DNA of 64,000 nt from Arthrobacter sp. EpRS71. GTDB lineage: Bacteria; Actinomycetota; Actinomycetes; Actinomycetales; Micrococcaceae. Under the pieces are notes generated by a model, which saw nothing but the letters and a program-made list of their open reading frames with translations, was not told the origin of the DNA and did not search any database. Made by a program: the position numbers and the translations under genes. Numbering within the stretch: position 1 is the stretch's first letter; every line of letters starts with the position of its first letter. Below, in pieces: positions 49,786 through 57,432 of this stretch. The stretch covers positions 248,001 through 312,000 of the forward strand of contig NZ_LNUV01000004.1 in assembly GCF_001512285.1 (NCBI RefSeq). Direction: 5' to 3'.

Positions 49786-50340
49786 TCAAGCGCCGGCACC
49801 CACCAATTCTCCTGTTGTGGTGTTGACTACGAGAGGGCCGGTGCCGTCGGGGTCGTCTACGGTGATTGCGATGGACTCTTCTTCGGGGTGCACGCTCTCC
49901 TGGTCGTCGGAGTCCCACTCGTCGTTCCGGTCAGGGGTCCCAGGCGCTTCCACAACAGGCGTCGAGTCGGCAGGGGCTGAGGTGCCATTCATTCGGGTGA
50001 AGTTGGCAGAGCCCCACATGAGGTCATGACCTACTGATTCGGCGTCGATTTCGGCAACATGGTAGACGCGGCCCTCATGTTCCCATTGCCGCAGCCGTAG
50101 CCTCCCCACCACGAGCACCCGCTGTCCCTTTTTGATGCTGCATCCAACATGCCCGGCGAGGAAGCGGAACGACTGAACGGTGTACCAGTTGGTGTTTCCG
50201 TCCACCCAGGTGCTTGTAGCGCGATCAAAGCGGCGCTCCGTGGTTCCAAGGCGGAATGATGCGGTGGCAGTGCCCCGCGTAGTGGTGGAACTCTTGACCT
50301 CCGAGGCCACGAAGCCCCGGACGCTGATCATGTCATTCAT
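49786..50340 (-). CDS. ssb: Single-stranded DNA-binding protein, SSB paralogue
   Basis: A 184-residue protein. The N-terminal OB fold (about residues 4 to 110) has ISVRGFVASEVKSS, FRLGTTERRFDR, NTNWYTVQSFRFLAGHV, KKGQRVLVVGRLRLRQW and VYHVAEIDAESVGHDLMWG. The C-terminal 70 residues are acidic and disordered but end TTGELVGAGA, without the Asp-rich Pro-Phe tip that recruits partner proteins in the main SSB. It is therefore likely a second SSB used in a special setting such as recombination or transformation. The ATG at 50340 has GAAGGA eight bases upstream. No rpsF/rplI neighbours are present, which also argues against the main ssb locus. Confidence 0.85.
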   Translation of the reverse strand: MNDMISVRGFVASEVKSSTTTRGTATASFRLGTTERRFDRATSTWVDGNTNWYTVQSFRFLAGHVGCSIKKGQRVLVVGRLRLRQWEHEGRVYHVAEIDAESVGHDLMWGSANFTRMNGTSAPADSTPVVEAPGTPDRNDEWDSDDQESVHPEEESIAITVDDPDGTGPLVVNTTTGELVGAGA

Positions 50341-50560
50341 TGGTGGTCCTTCTCGGTGTAGGGGGTGCCTTTCCGGCACTTTCAGCTTCATCCAGGAAGA
50401 ACCGGGAGGGGAGGTCCGTAGCCCTCTATGTGAATAACCTTGGTAATACAGCCGTTGTGGAGGAATAGAACGCGGTTGCGTGGTGGTGGCAAGTTGCTGG
50501 GCGATCACACTGTAAACTCTTTGTGGCGCCAGCGGCCCACATCGGTCATGGTGCCAGTGC

Positions 50561-50633
50561 GCCCCAGTAGCTCAGGGGATAGAGCAGCGGCCTTCTAATC
50601 CGCCGGTCGGGGGTTCGATTCCCTCCTGGGGCA
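50561..50633 (+). tRNA. tRNA-Arg (anticodon TCT)
   Basis: Acceptor GCCCCAG/CTGGGGC, D-arm GCTCAGGGGATAGAGC, anticodon loop CTTCTAA, T-arm GGGGGTTCGATTCCCTC. CCA is not encoded. A terminator follows. Confidence 0.93.
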
Positions 50634-50640
50634 CAAAATA

Positions 50641-50666
50641 CCCCCTTGGACCCAGGTCCAAGGGGG
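50641..50666 (+). terminator. Terminator after tRNA-Arg
   Basis: A 12-bp stem CCCCCTTGGACC/GGTCCAAGGGGG with a very short loop, followed by CATTTTTAA. Confidence 0.8.
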
Positions 50667-50696
50667 CGTTCATTTTTAAGGCAGAATGACTAGGTG

Positions 50697-51179
50697 ATGA
50701 GCAGGAGAAGCGAACAGGCAAACGGCAGGTCGGCAGATGCATTGGTAGTCCGCGTGGCCGGCAGTTTGCTGATCATTGCTGCGGCATTGACCATGACAGC
50801 TTGCACGGCAGCGCCGTCTTCGGTCCAGCCAACGGCTTCCCCCTCCCGGCCCGCCAGTACGCAAGCAACAGCCGCGACTGACCCCGCTGTCGCTGCCACC
50901 ATTTCGGCCGTGGAGTCGACGCTGAAAACCCTGGTCGCCGGTAACCCCAAGCCGGACCGGGAGACATTGAGGGCTGCCTTGGTCTCCGCAGGGATTCCCC
51001 ATGGCAATGTTGAGGTGTCCGTGAGCCGAACACCTACCGGGCTCGACGTTGACGCCATGGAATCCGCGGCGCGGACGGGCGATAGTTGCATCATGGGGCA
51101 AATCCGCGATGGCGCAGTGGTGGTCACTGTGCTGCCCGTGTTGGCCACCGGAAAGTGCTTCGTGGGAGACGCCCGCTAG
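50697..51179 (+). CDS. Probable lipoprotein of unknown function
   Basis: A 160-residue protein with a basic N-terminus, a hydrophobic segment (about residues 18 to 34), and a lipobox-like LTMTAC, so it is probably lipid-anchored and exported. A Ser/Thr/Pro/Ala-rich linker follows, then a small domain with two Cys (SCIMGQIRDGAV and ATGKCFVGDA) that could form a disulfide. Similar small actinobacterial proteins (DUF6993-like) are known without function. A GTG codon directly precedes the ATG. There is no good ribosome binding site. It is followed 56 bases later by ettA. Confidence 0.7.
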   Translation: MSRRSEQANGRSADALVVRVAGSLLIIAAALTMTACTAAPSSVQPTASPSRPASTQATAATDPAVAATISAVESTLKTLVAGNPKPDRETLRAALVSAGIPHGNVEVSVSRTPTGLDVDAMESAARTGDSCIMGQIRDGAVVVTVLPVLATGKCFVGDAR

Positions 51180-51235
51180 TTCCACCGCAAGGGTCGAATG
51201 TGAGTTATGTACGCCTACCCATTAGATTTAAGGGC

Positions 51236-52918
51236 ATGGCGGAATTCATTTACACGATGACCAAGGCTCGCAAGGCCGTTGGCGACAAACTTATTCTGGA
51301 CGATGTCAGCATGTCGTTCTTCCCTGGCGCGAAGATTGGTGTCGTGGGCCCGAACGGTGCTGGTAAGTCCACCATCCTGAAGATCATGGCCGGACTGGAC
51401 ACCCCGTCAAACGGCGAGGCCCGCCTGAGCCCCGGCTACACCGTGGGTATCCTCTTGCAGGAACCGCCGCTGAACGAGGAAAAGACCGTTCTGGGCAACG
51501 TCCAGGAGGGTGTTGGCGAGATCTATGGCAAGATCCAGCGCTTCAACGAGATCTCCGAAGAAATGGCCAACCCGGACGCCGACTACGAGACACTCCTGGA
51601 CGAGATGGGCAAGCTTCAGGAAGCCATTGACGCAGCTGATGCTTGGGATATCGACTCCCAGCTTGAGCAGGCCATGGATGCACTGCGCTGCCCGCCGGCT
51701 GATTCGGATGTCACCGTTCTTTCAGGTGGTGAGCGTCGCCGCGTAGCGCTGTGCAAGCTTCTCCTGCAGAAGCCTGACCTCCTGCTCCTTGACGAGCCCA
51801 CCAACCACTTGGACGCCGAGAGCGTGCTTTGGCTCGAGCAGCACCTTGCTCAGTACCCCGGTGCTGTCCTTGCCGTGACCCACGATCGCTACTTCCTCGA
51901 CCACGTTGCTGAGTGGATCGCTGAAGTGGACCGCGGCCACCTCTACCCCTATGAGGGCAACTACTCCACCTACCTGGAGAAGAAGAAAGCCCGTTTGGAA
52001 GTCCAAGGCAAGAAGGACGCGAAGCTGTCCAAGCGCCTCACCGAGGAACTTGAGTGGGTGCGCTCCAACGCCAAGGGCCGCCAGACCAAGTCCAAGGCCC
52101 GTTTGGCCCGCTACGAGGAAATGGCTGCAGAAGCCGAGCGGACCCGCAAGCTGGACTTCGAAGAGATCCAGATCCCGCCGGGACCCCGCCTGGGCTCCTT
52201 GGTCATTGAGGCCAAGAACCTGAAGAAGGGCTTTGACGACCGTGTCCTGATCGAAGATCTTTCCTTCTCGCTGCCTCGCAACGGCATTGTGGGCGTCATC
52301 GGACCCAACGGTGTGGGTAAGTCCACGCTGTTCAAGACGATCGTTGGCATGGAGCCCCTGGATGATGGTGAGCTCAAGATCGGCGAGTCCGTGAAGATCT
52401 CCTACGTGGACCAGTCCCGTGGCGGCATCGATCCCAACAAGTCCCTTTGGGAAGTGGTTTCCGAAGGCCATGACTTCATTCAGGTCGGCCAGGTCGAAAT
52501 GCCTTCGCGGGCCTACGTTTCCGCCTTCGGTTTCAAAGGCCCGGACCAGCAGAAGAAGGCAGGCGTGCTCTCCGGTGGTGAGCGCAACCGCCTCAACCTG
52601 GCGTTGACGCTCAAGCAGGGTGGCAACCTCCTCCTCCTTGACGAACCCACCAACGACCTCGACGTCGAGACCCTGAGCAGCCTTGAGAATGCCCTTCTCG
52701 AATTCCCGGGCTGCGCTGTGGTGGTTTCGCACGACCGTTGGTTCCTGGACCGGGTAGCTACCCACATCCTCGCTTACGAAGGTGACGACGAGAACCCCTC
52801 CAAGTGGTACTGGTTCGAGGGTAACTTCGATTCGTACGAGGAAAACAAGGTGGAGCGACTCGGCCCCGATGCTGCAAAGCCCCACCGCGTGACCCACCGT
52901 CGCCTGACCCGCGACTAG
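51236..52918 (+). CDS. ettA: Energy-dependent translational throttle protein EttA (ABC-F)
   Basis: A 560-residue ABC-F protein with two ATPase domains. The first has Walker A GVVGPNGAGKSTILK, signature LSGGERRRVALCKLLL and Walker B DLLLLDEPTNHLD. The second has GVIGPNGVGKSTLFK, LSGGERNRLNLALTL and LLLLDEPTNDLD. Between them lies a charged linker rich in Lys and Arg (about residues 245 to 320), the region that touches the ribosome P-site tRNA. EttA gates the first peptide bond according to the ATP/ADP ratio. The length and the MAEFIYTMTKARKAVGD start are those of EttA. A strong terminator follows. Confidence 0.95.
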   Translation: MAEFIYTMTKARKAVGDKLILDDVSMSFFPGAKIGVVGPNGAGKSTILKIMAGLDTPSNGEARLSPGYTVGILLQEPPLNEEKTVLGNVQEGVGEIYGKIQRFNEISEEMANPDADYETLLDEMGKLQEAIDAADAWDIDSQLEQAMDALRCPPADSDVTVLSGGERRRVALCKLLLQKPDLLLLDEPTNHLDAESVLWLEQHLAQYPGAVLAVTHDRYFLDHVAEWIAEVDRGHLYPYEGNYSTYLEKKKARLEVQGKKDAKLSKRLTEELEWVRSNAKGRQTKSKARLARYEEMAAEAERTRKLDFEEIQIPPGPRLGSLVIEAKNLKKGFDDRVLIEDLSFSLPRNGIVGVIGPNGVGKSTLFKTIVGMEPLDDGELKIGESVKISYVDQSRGGIDPNKSLWEVVSEGHDFIQVGQVEMPSRAYVSAFGFKGPDQQKKAGVLSGGERNRLNLALTLKQGGNLLLLDEPTNDLDVETLSSLENALLEFPGCAVVVSHDRWFLDRVATHILAYEGDDENPSKWYWFEGNFDSYEENKVERLGPDAAKPHRVTHRRLTRD

Positions 52919-52934
52919 TACTAAGCCGTACAGA

Positions 52935-52970
52935 CCAAGAGGCCGGTCCCACCAGGGATCGGCCTCTTGG
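52935..52970 (+). terminator. Terminator between ettA and tesB
   Basis: A 16-bp stem (CCAAGAGGCCGGTCCC with its complement, one G-T pair) and an ACCA loop, followed by CTTTAAC. It serves the convergent genes on both sides. Confidence 0.85.
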
Positions 52971-53000
52971 CTTTAACAAAAGCTACGGCAACGCAAAACG

Positions 53001-53906
53001 CTACGGAATCCGCACCATGCCTTCCTGAGCCACGGTGGCGACGTGAACGCCGTCGCGATTGAAGATACGTCCCGTGGCAAGTCCGCGGGCGCCTTGGGCG
53101 CTGGGGGACTCCTGGACGTAGAGCATCCACTCATCCACCCGCACGGGGCGGTGCCACCACATGGCGTGGTCGAGGCTGGCGACGCTCATTCCCGGTGTCA
53201 TCCATGCGAGGCCGTGCGCACGGAGGATGGACTCCAACAAGGTGTAATCGCTCGCATACGCAAGCGCTGCCCGGTGGAGGTTGGGGTCATCCGGGAGGGG
53301 GCCCATGGTCTTCATCCAGACAGCGTTGGTAGCTACGTGATCGGCGGGCGGGGACACGTACAGGGCGGGGTCGATGTGTCGGACGTCGAAGGGCCGCTCG
53401 GAGGACATATGGCGCGCCAGGGGATGGTCGAATTGGGACAGCAACTCAGCGGTGCTGGGCAGGGATTCCGGATCCGGGATGCCTTCGGGCATCTGCGATT
53501 GATGGTCCACACCGCTGTCTTCCACCTGGAAGGAAGCGATCATGGAAAGGATCGGCACCCCGTCCTGGTAGGCGTGTACGCGGCGGGCGGAGAAGGACCG
53601 GCCGTCCCGAAGCCTCTCCACACCGAAGGTGATGGGCTTGTTGGCATCACCCGGACGCAGGAAGTACCCGTGCATGGAGTGTGCCACCCGGTCCGGCTCC
53701 ACGGTCCGCATGCCTGCAACCATGGACTGCGCTAGAACCTGTCCGCCAAAAACCCGGTGCCTGGGCTGCTTCTGGGAGGGGCCCAGGAAGATGTCCTCGT
53801 TGGTTCGGGCGCCGTCAAAGTCACCGAGGTCCAGCAGGCCGATCAGCACTTCCATGGGGTCTTCTGCGGGTGTCTCCACCTCGAGGCCAGCGTTCGTCTC
53901 AGTCAT
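53001..53906 (-). CDS. tesB: Acyl-CoA thioesterase II (TesB family)
   Basis: A 301-residue double hotdog thioesterase. N-terminal half: RVFGGQVLAQSMVAGM and HSMHGYFLRPGD. C-terminal half: LAYASDYTLLESIL, ASLDHAMWWHRP with the Asp-Thr/Ser-Gln catalytic set (Asp in ASDYTLL, Gln in TVAQEGMVR). It hydrolyses medium- to long-chain acyl-CoA. The ATG at 53906 gives a short acidic N-terminal tail before the domain. It is monocistronic between ettA (convergent) and a divergent hypothetical gene. Confidence 0.92.
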   Translation of the reverse strand: MTETNAGLEVETPAEDPMEVLIGLLDLGDFDGARTNEDIFLGPSQKQPRHRVFGGQVLAQSMVAGMRTVEPDRVAHSMHGYFLRPGDANKPITFGVERLRDGRSFSARRVHAYQDGVPILSMIASFQVEDSGVDHQSQMPEGIPDPESLPSTAELLSQFDHPLARHMSSERPFDVRHIDPALYVSPPADHVATNAVWMKTMGPLPDDPNLHRAALAYASDYTLLESILRAHGLAWMTPGMSVASLDHAMWWHRPVRVDEWMLYVQESPSAQGARGLATGRIFNRDGVHVATVAQEGMVRIP

Positions 53907-53969
53907 GGTTCGACTTTAGACGCCGCCCCGACCCCTCTCAACCGGGGACATGCCGGTAGAGTCGATGAT

Positions 53970-54659
53970 GTGACAGACGTCCTGACCCAGTCCTTCCGCT
54001 TCGCCGATCCCCGTGACCTCGCAGACCTGCGCACCTTTGTCACCAGGGCTAAGAGCATCGACGACGGCGCCATCCGCCTCCAGGCCTCGGGCAACGTCCT
54101 GGCCGCATACGTATGCGTCCTGAGGCCACGCATCTTGGGGGAATCGACCCCCACCATCCTGGGGTTGAGGACCATGGCCCTCGCTCAGCCTGCGCAGGCT
54201 GATGTGACCGTGACGCTTGCATCCGTTCTGGACCGGCTGGCCCGTTCAGGGGCCGAGGACGTGGAACTGCCCATCCCGCCGTCGACAGTTTCCGAGTCCT
54301 GGGCGGGCGTGGGCGCGCCCAGGAACGGGTGGGAACCCCAAGGAACTGTTGCGGACTCAGTGCTGAAGTCAGCGGCGGAGTCCGGGATTGCGGAAGTGGC
54401 CGGCGCCGTTCCGGCTCTGGCGGGCGCGCCAGTGGTGAACACCGCCAGAGCGGCAGTGTGGGGCCGGGAGCTTCCCGGTCTGGACGAGCTGCCTGCGGGC
54501 GCAGCATTCGCTGCCTTTGCCTTGGGTTTCCTGGGCGATGCCGAGCAGAGGGTGTTCCGCAACGGCCGCTGGTTCCGCCTGAGCGGACCCCGCGGCCATG
54601 TGCTGGTCAGGACCGGGGCAGGCCTGGGGCTCGGCTTCCAGGAGCTAGGCGCCCGCTGA
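53970..54659 (+). CDS. Hypothetical protein, Ala/Gly/Val-rich
   Basis: The GTG at 53970 (sequence following: TDVLTQSFRFADPRDLADL) gives 229 residues. The longer open frame upstream runs over the tesB start and is not needed. The protein has TFVTRAKSIDDGAIRLQASG, AYVCVLRPRILGESTPTIL and a C-terminal WFRLSGPRGHVLVRTGAG. It has no transmembrane segment, no Cys pair and no recognised domain. Ser/Ala/Val-rich composition with regular secondary structure and normal G/C third-position bias support coding. It overlaps the end of the convergent globin gene by 15 bases. Confidence 0.65.
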   Translation: MTDVLTQSFRFADPRDLADLRTFVTRAKSIDDGAIRLQASGNVLAAYVCVLRPRILGESTPTILGLRTMALAQPAQADVTVTLASVLDRLARSGAEDVELPIPPSTVSESWAGVGAPRNGWEPQGTVADSVLKSAAESGIAEVAGAVPALAGAPVVNTARAAVWGRELPGLDELPAGAAFAAFALGFLGDAEQRVFRNGRWFRLSGPRGHVLVRTGAGLGLGFQELGAR

Positions 54660-55121
54660 AGGACTGTTGATCATGGTGAGGGCTGCCCGCTCCATGTAGT
54701 CCCACAAGGTGCCTTCATGCAGCGGCGAGAGCTCCAACGAGTCAACGGCCGCCCGCATGTGGAACAGCCAACGGTCTTTGGCCTCGGGCGTGACCCGGAA
54801 CGGCATGTGGCGCATGCGCAGGCGTGGGTGCCCGCGTTCCTCGCCGTACGTGGTGGGTCCGCCCCAGTACTGCTCAAGGAACATGAGGAAGCGGCGTTTC
54901 GCCGGTCCAAGGTCCTCTTCGGGGTACATGGGTCGCAGCAGCGGATCGGTTGCCACGCCGTCGTAGAAGACGTCGATGAGCTTGACGAACGTCTCATGTC
55001 CGCCAACGGCTGCGTAGAAGCTGTCCGTGTAGGCGGGCTGGCTGAACGGATCGTTCTGCATCAGCTGGCGTCGGGGACCCGATTGGGGTGCCGGGGGTTG
55101 CCCGTCTGTGGTGCTACTCAT
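54645..55121 (-). CDS. Group II truncated haemoglobin (GlbO/trHbO-like)
   Basis: A 158-residue globin. The core from about residue 33 has FYAAVGGHETFVKLIDVFYD, YPEEDLGPAKRRFLMFLEQY, WGGPTTYGEERGHPRLRMRH with the proximal His, MPFRVTPEAKDRWLFHM with the conserved Trp, and ends ALTMINSPSAGA. This is the trHbO signature known from Mycobacterium. A role in oxygen or peroxide chemistry is likely. The N-terminal 30 residues are an extra Pro/Gln-rich tail. Its start overlaps the stop of the upstream MscS gene by 8 bases, so the pair is an operon. Confidence 0.92.
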   Translation of the reverse strand: MSSTTDGQPPAPQSGPRRQLMQNDPFSQPAYTDSFYAAVGGHETFVKLIDVFYDGVATDPLLRPMYPEEDLGPAKRRFLMFLEQYWGGPTTYGEERGHPRLRMRHMPFRVTPEAKDRWLFHMRAAVDSLELSPLHEGTLWDYMERAALTMINSPSAGA

Positions 55122-55812
55122 TGGACTTCTCCTCGGCTTTGGTGACGCGCGGTGCGCCTGCTGTCACCGGCGCGGCTGCAGCACCGGGTTGATCACTGGC
55201 ATCCGGCGTTTCCAGTGGCACGTAGTCTCCTTGGGAGCGGTTGCCTACCCTGAGGATTTCGCCGTTCCGCAGGTACCAGATGGCTCCATCTTCCGCGCGG
55301 ACCCGGGTAATGCGCAGGCCCACGGACTCAACGGTACCAATCACTTCGCTGGTGACGATCACGTCACCGATTCCGTACTGGTCTTCGATGGTGATGAAGA
55401 TTCCTGCGAGGAAGTCGCGGATCAATTGCTGGGCGCCGAAACCAATGGCGACACCGAGGATTCCGACGCTGGTGAGCAGCGGTGCGACGTCCACGTTCAT
55501 GTACTTGAGCACGTAAATGATGACGATGACCACCACCACGACGCTCACCAAGCTGGTGAGCAACGAGCCAATGGTCTCGGCGCGCTGCGAGCGACGTTCA
55601 TGATCCAGTGCGCGGATGGCAGGTTGCACCCACTTGAAGTGCGGTTTCTTGAAGAAGGAGCTTCCTGCGGATACTCGTCGGGTGATGCGAAGAATGATGA
55701 AGCGTGCCACGATCCACACAGCCAGGCCCACGCCCACTGTGATGAGGATTGACATGAGATCGATTTTCTCGGGTCCGATGGTGATGGTTTCCGCTAAGGG
55801 GATGGAGGTCAA
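55114..55812 (-). CDS. Small-conductance mechanosensitive channel, MscS family
   Basis: A 232-residue protein with an N-terminal hydrophobic segment (about 20 to 40), a second region of about 80 to 130 that includes the pore helix TSVGILGVAIGFGAQQLIRD, and then the MscS beta domain with GIFITIEDQYGIGDVI and WYLRNGEILRVGNRSQGD. It releases solutes upon osmotic downshock. It is shorter than E. coli MscS and ends in an Ala/Pro/Glu-rich tail. Pairing with a globin gene is common in this group. Confidence 0.9.
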   Translation of the reverse strand: MTSIPLAETITIGPEKIDLMSILITVGVGLAVWIVARFIILRITRRVSAGSSFFKKPHFKWVQPAIRALDHERRSQRAETIGSLLTSLVSVVVVVIVIIYVLKYMNVDVAPLLTSVGILGVAIGFGAQQLIRDFLAGIFITIEDQYGIGDVIVTSEVIGTVESVGLRITRVRAEDGAIWYLRNGEILRVGNRSQGDYVPLETPDASDQPGAAAAPVTAGAPRVTKAEEKSNE

Positions 55813-55899
55813 GGTGGAATATCTCCTTGTCGTCGGCCCGTGTTCGCCGGGCGCGGAACACTCTGTCCACGTACAACCCTAGCGCCGTAGCGTGACGGT

Positions 55900-56898
55900 A
55901 TGCGCATCCTGGTCCTGGGCGGTACTGCCTTCCTGTCAGCAGAAATCGCCCGGCAGGCCGTTGCTGCCGGACATGATGTCACCTGTTTGGCGCGGGGTAC
56001 TGCAGCGAACCCGCCCGACGGCGTCACATGGGTCAAGGGCGACCGCGCCCTGGGTGCCGCAGCCTTCGCCGACCTCAAGGGACACTGGGACTCGGTGGTA
56101 GAGGTGTCCCGCGATCCGGTCCAGGCCCGTGCGGCCCTCGACGCGTTGGGTGCAGGAACAGGGCATTGGACGTTCGTCTCCAGCTGCTCGGTCTATGCAG
56201 ACCACTCCGTTCCTGGTGCCGATGAGAGTGCTGCATTGCTCGAACCCCTGCCGGCGGGCCAGTCAGGCACACCGGAAACCTATGGAGAGTCCAAGTCGGC
56301 CATCGAGCACATGACGCTCGCCGCCGTGGGGGAGAAAGCACACATCGTTCGCGCCGGATTGATAGGCGGGCCAGGGGACGGTACCGACAGATACGGCTAT
56401 TGGCCGGCTCGGTTTGCAGCGAACACTGACCCGGTCCTGGTCCCGGATATCCCGGACGACGCCACACAGATCATTGATGTCCGGGACCTCGCGGCATGGA
56501 TCCTGCAGTCTGCCGACCAAGGGCTGACGGGGACCTACAACGCCCTGGGAGACGTGGTGCGGTTCGAGGACTATCTCACCGAGTCACAGAGGGCGGCGGG
56601 CAATCCGGAAGCGGTTGTTATCCGGCCCGCTGAGGAATGGTTGGTGGAACACGGCGTGGACTACTGGGCAGGGCCGGACTCACTGCCCCTCTGGTTGCCG
56701 AAGGGCCATGACGGCTTTCAAGCGCGGAGCAACCGCGCCGCACGTGAGCGTGGCATGGCCCTGCGTCCATGGCAGGAGACCCTGGCGTCCACCCTCCAGG
56801 ATGAACGTGGGCGAGGCTTGGACAGAGACCGTAAAGCCGGCCTGAGCCGGGACACCGAACGAAAACTTGTGGCACTGTGGCGGCGCGAACAGCCCTAG
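55900..56898 (+). CDS. NAD-dependent epimerase/dehydratase-family protein
   Basis: A 332-residue extended SDR. Cofactor motif: MRILVLGGTAFLSAEIARQA. It has FVSSCSVYADHSVPG, then ETYGESKSAIEHMTL with a Tyr-x-x-x-Lys that fits the catalytic pair, and HIVRAGLIGGPGDGTDRYGYW. The N-terminal motif resembles sugar-nucleotide reductases and isoflavone-reductase-like proteins. The C-terminal quarter is longer and basic. The substrate is unknown. It ends with a 4-base overlap with the convergent OsmC gene. Confidence 0.85.
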   Translation: MRILVLGGTAFLSAEIARQAVAAGHDVTCLARGTAANPPDGVTWVKGDRALGAAAFADLKGHWDSVVEVSRDPVQARAALDALGAGTGHWTFVSSCSVYADHSVPGADESAALLEPLPAGQSGTPETYGESKSAIEHMTLAAVGEKAHIVRAGLIGGPGDGTDRYGYWPARFAANTDPVLVPDIPDDATQIIDVRDLAAWILQSADQGLTGTYNALGDVVRFEDYLTESQRAAGNPEAVVIRPAEEWLVEHGVDYWAGPDSLPLWLPKGHDGFQARSNRAARERGMALRPWQETLASTLQDERGRGLDRDRKAGLSRDTERKLVALWRREQP

Positions 56899-57374
56899 GC
56901 TGCGGCCGCCGTCGTCATTGGTTCGTGGAGGACCGGGAAGTTGACGCTACGGGCGATGAAACAAACTTTGTTGGCCTCATGATGCAGCTGCGGGACCAAT
57001 TCCGCGTGGGCGGGATCGGCAATGGTGACGTGCGGCTTCAGCGTGACACTTTCGAACTGCCCGCTGCCGTCCCGGTTGAGCTTCATGAGCCCTTCAGCAT
57101 TGTCCTCATAGCCGGTCACCACCACACCGTGCTTGACGGCCACATGAAGGAAAGACAGCATGTGGCATTGCGAGAGGGCTGCGAGCAGCAGCTGTTCCGG
57201 GTTGTAGCGGGTCCGGTCCCCATGGAAGGTGGGATCTGCTGAACCCTTGAGTGTCGGAAGGCCACTGATCTCAACGTCATGATCCCGGGAATACGTCCGG
57301 TACCCGGCAGTGCCTTCACCGAGGTTGCCGGTCCAGCGGACGGTCAGCGCGTAATGGTGTTCGTGGAGGCCCAT
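56895..57374 (-). CDS. OsmC-family protein
   Basis: A 159-residue protein of the OsmC/Ohr family. The two redox Cys are in LAALSQCHMLSFLHVA and HEANKVCFIARSVNFPV, the classical arrangement for reduction of organic hydroperoxides. It has the N-terminal strand region with VRWTGNLGEG and RTYSRDHDVEISG. Substrate preference cannot be told. It lies just upstream of the pepN 3' end, in the opposite sense to the epimerase gene. Confidence 0.9.
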   Translation of the reverse strand: MGLHEHHYALTVRWTGNLGEGTAGYRTYSRDHDVEISGLPTLKGSADPTFHGDRTRYNPEQLLLAALSQCHMLSFLHVAVKHGVVVTGYEDNAEGLMKLNRDGSGQFESVTLKPHVTIADPAHAELVPQLHHEANKVCFIARSVNFPVLHEPMTTAAAA

Positions 57375-57432
57375 GCGGACAGTTTAGCCATGGAGGGCCG
57401 ACTGTCCGCACGGGCCTCATAAGAGGCGGGGT

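Noticed and set aside
53757..53969. N-terminal extension of the hypothetical gene at 53970
   Set aside because: It overlaps the tesB coding start on the other strand and lacks a ribosome binding site; the GTG at 53970 is the more likely start.
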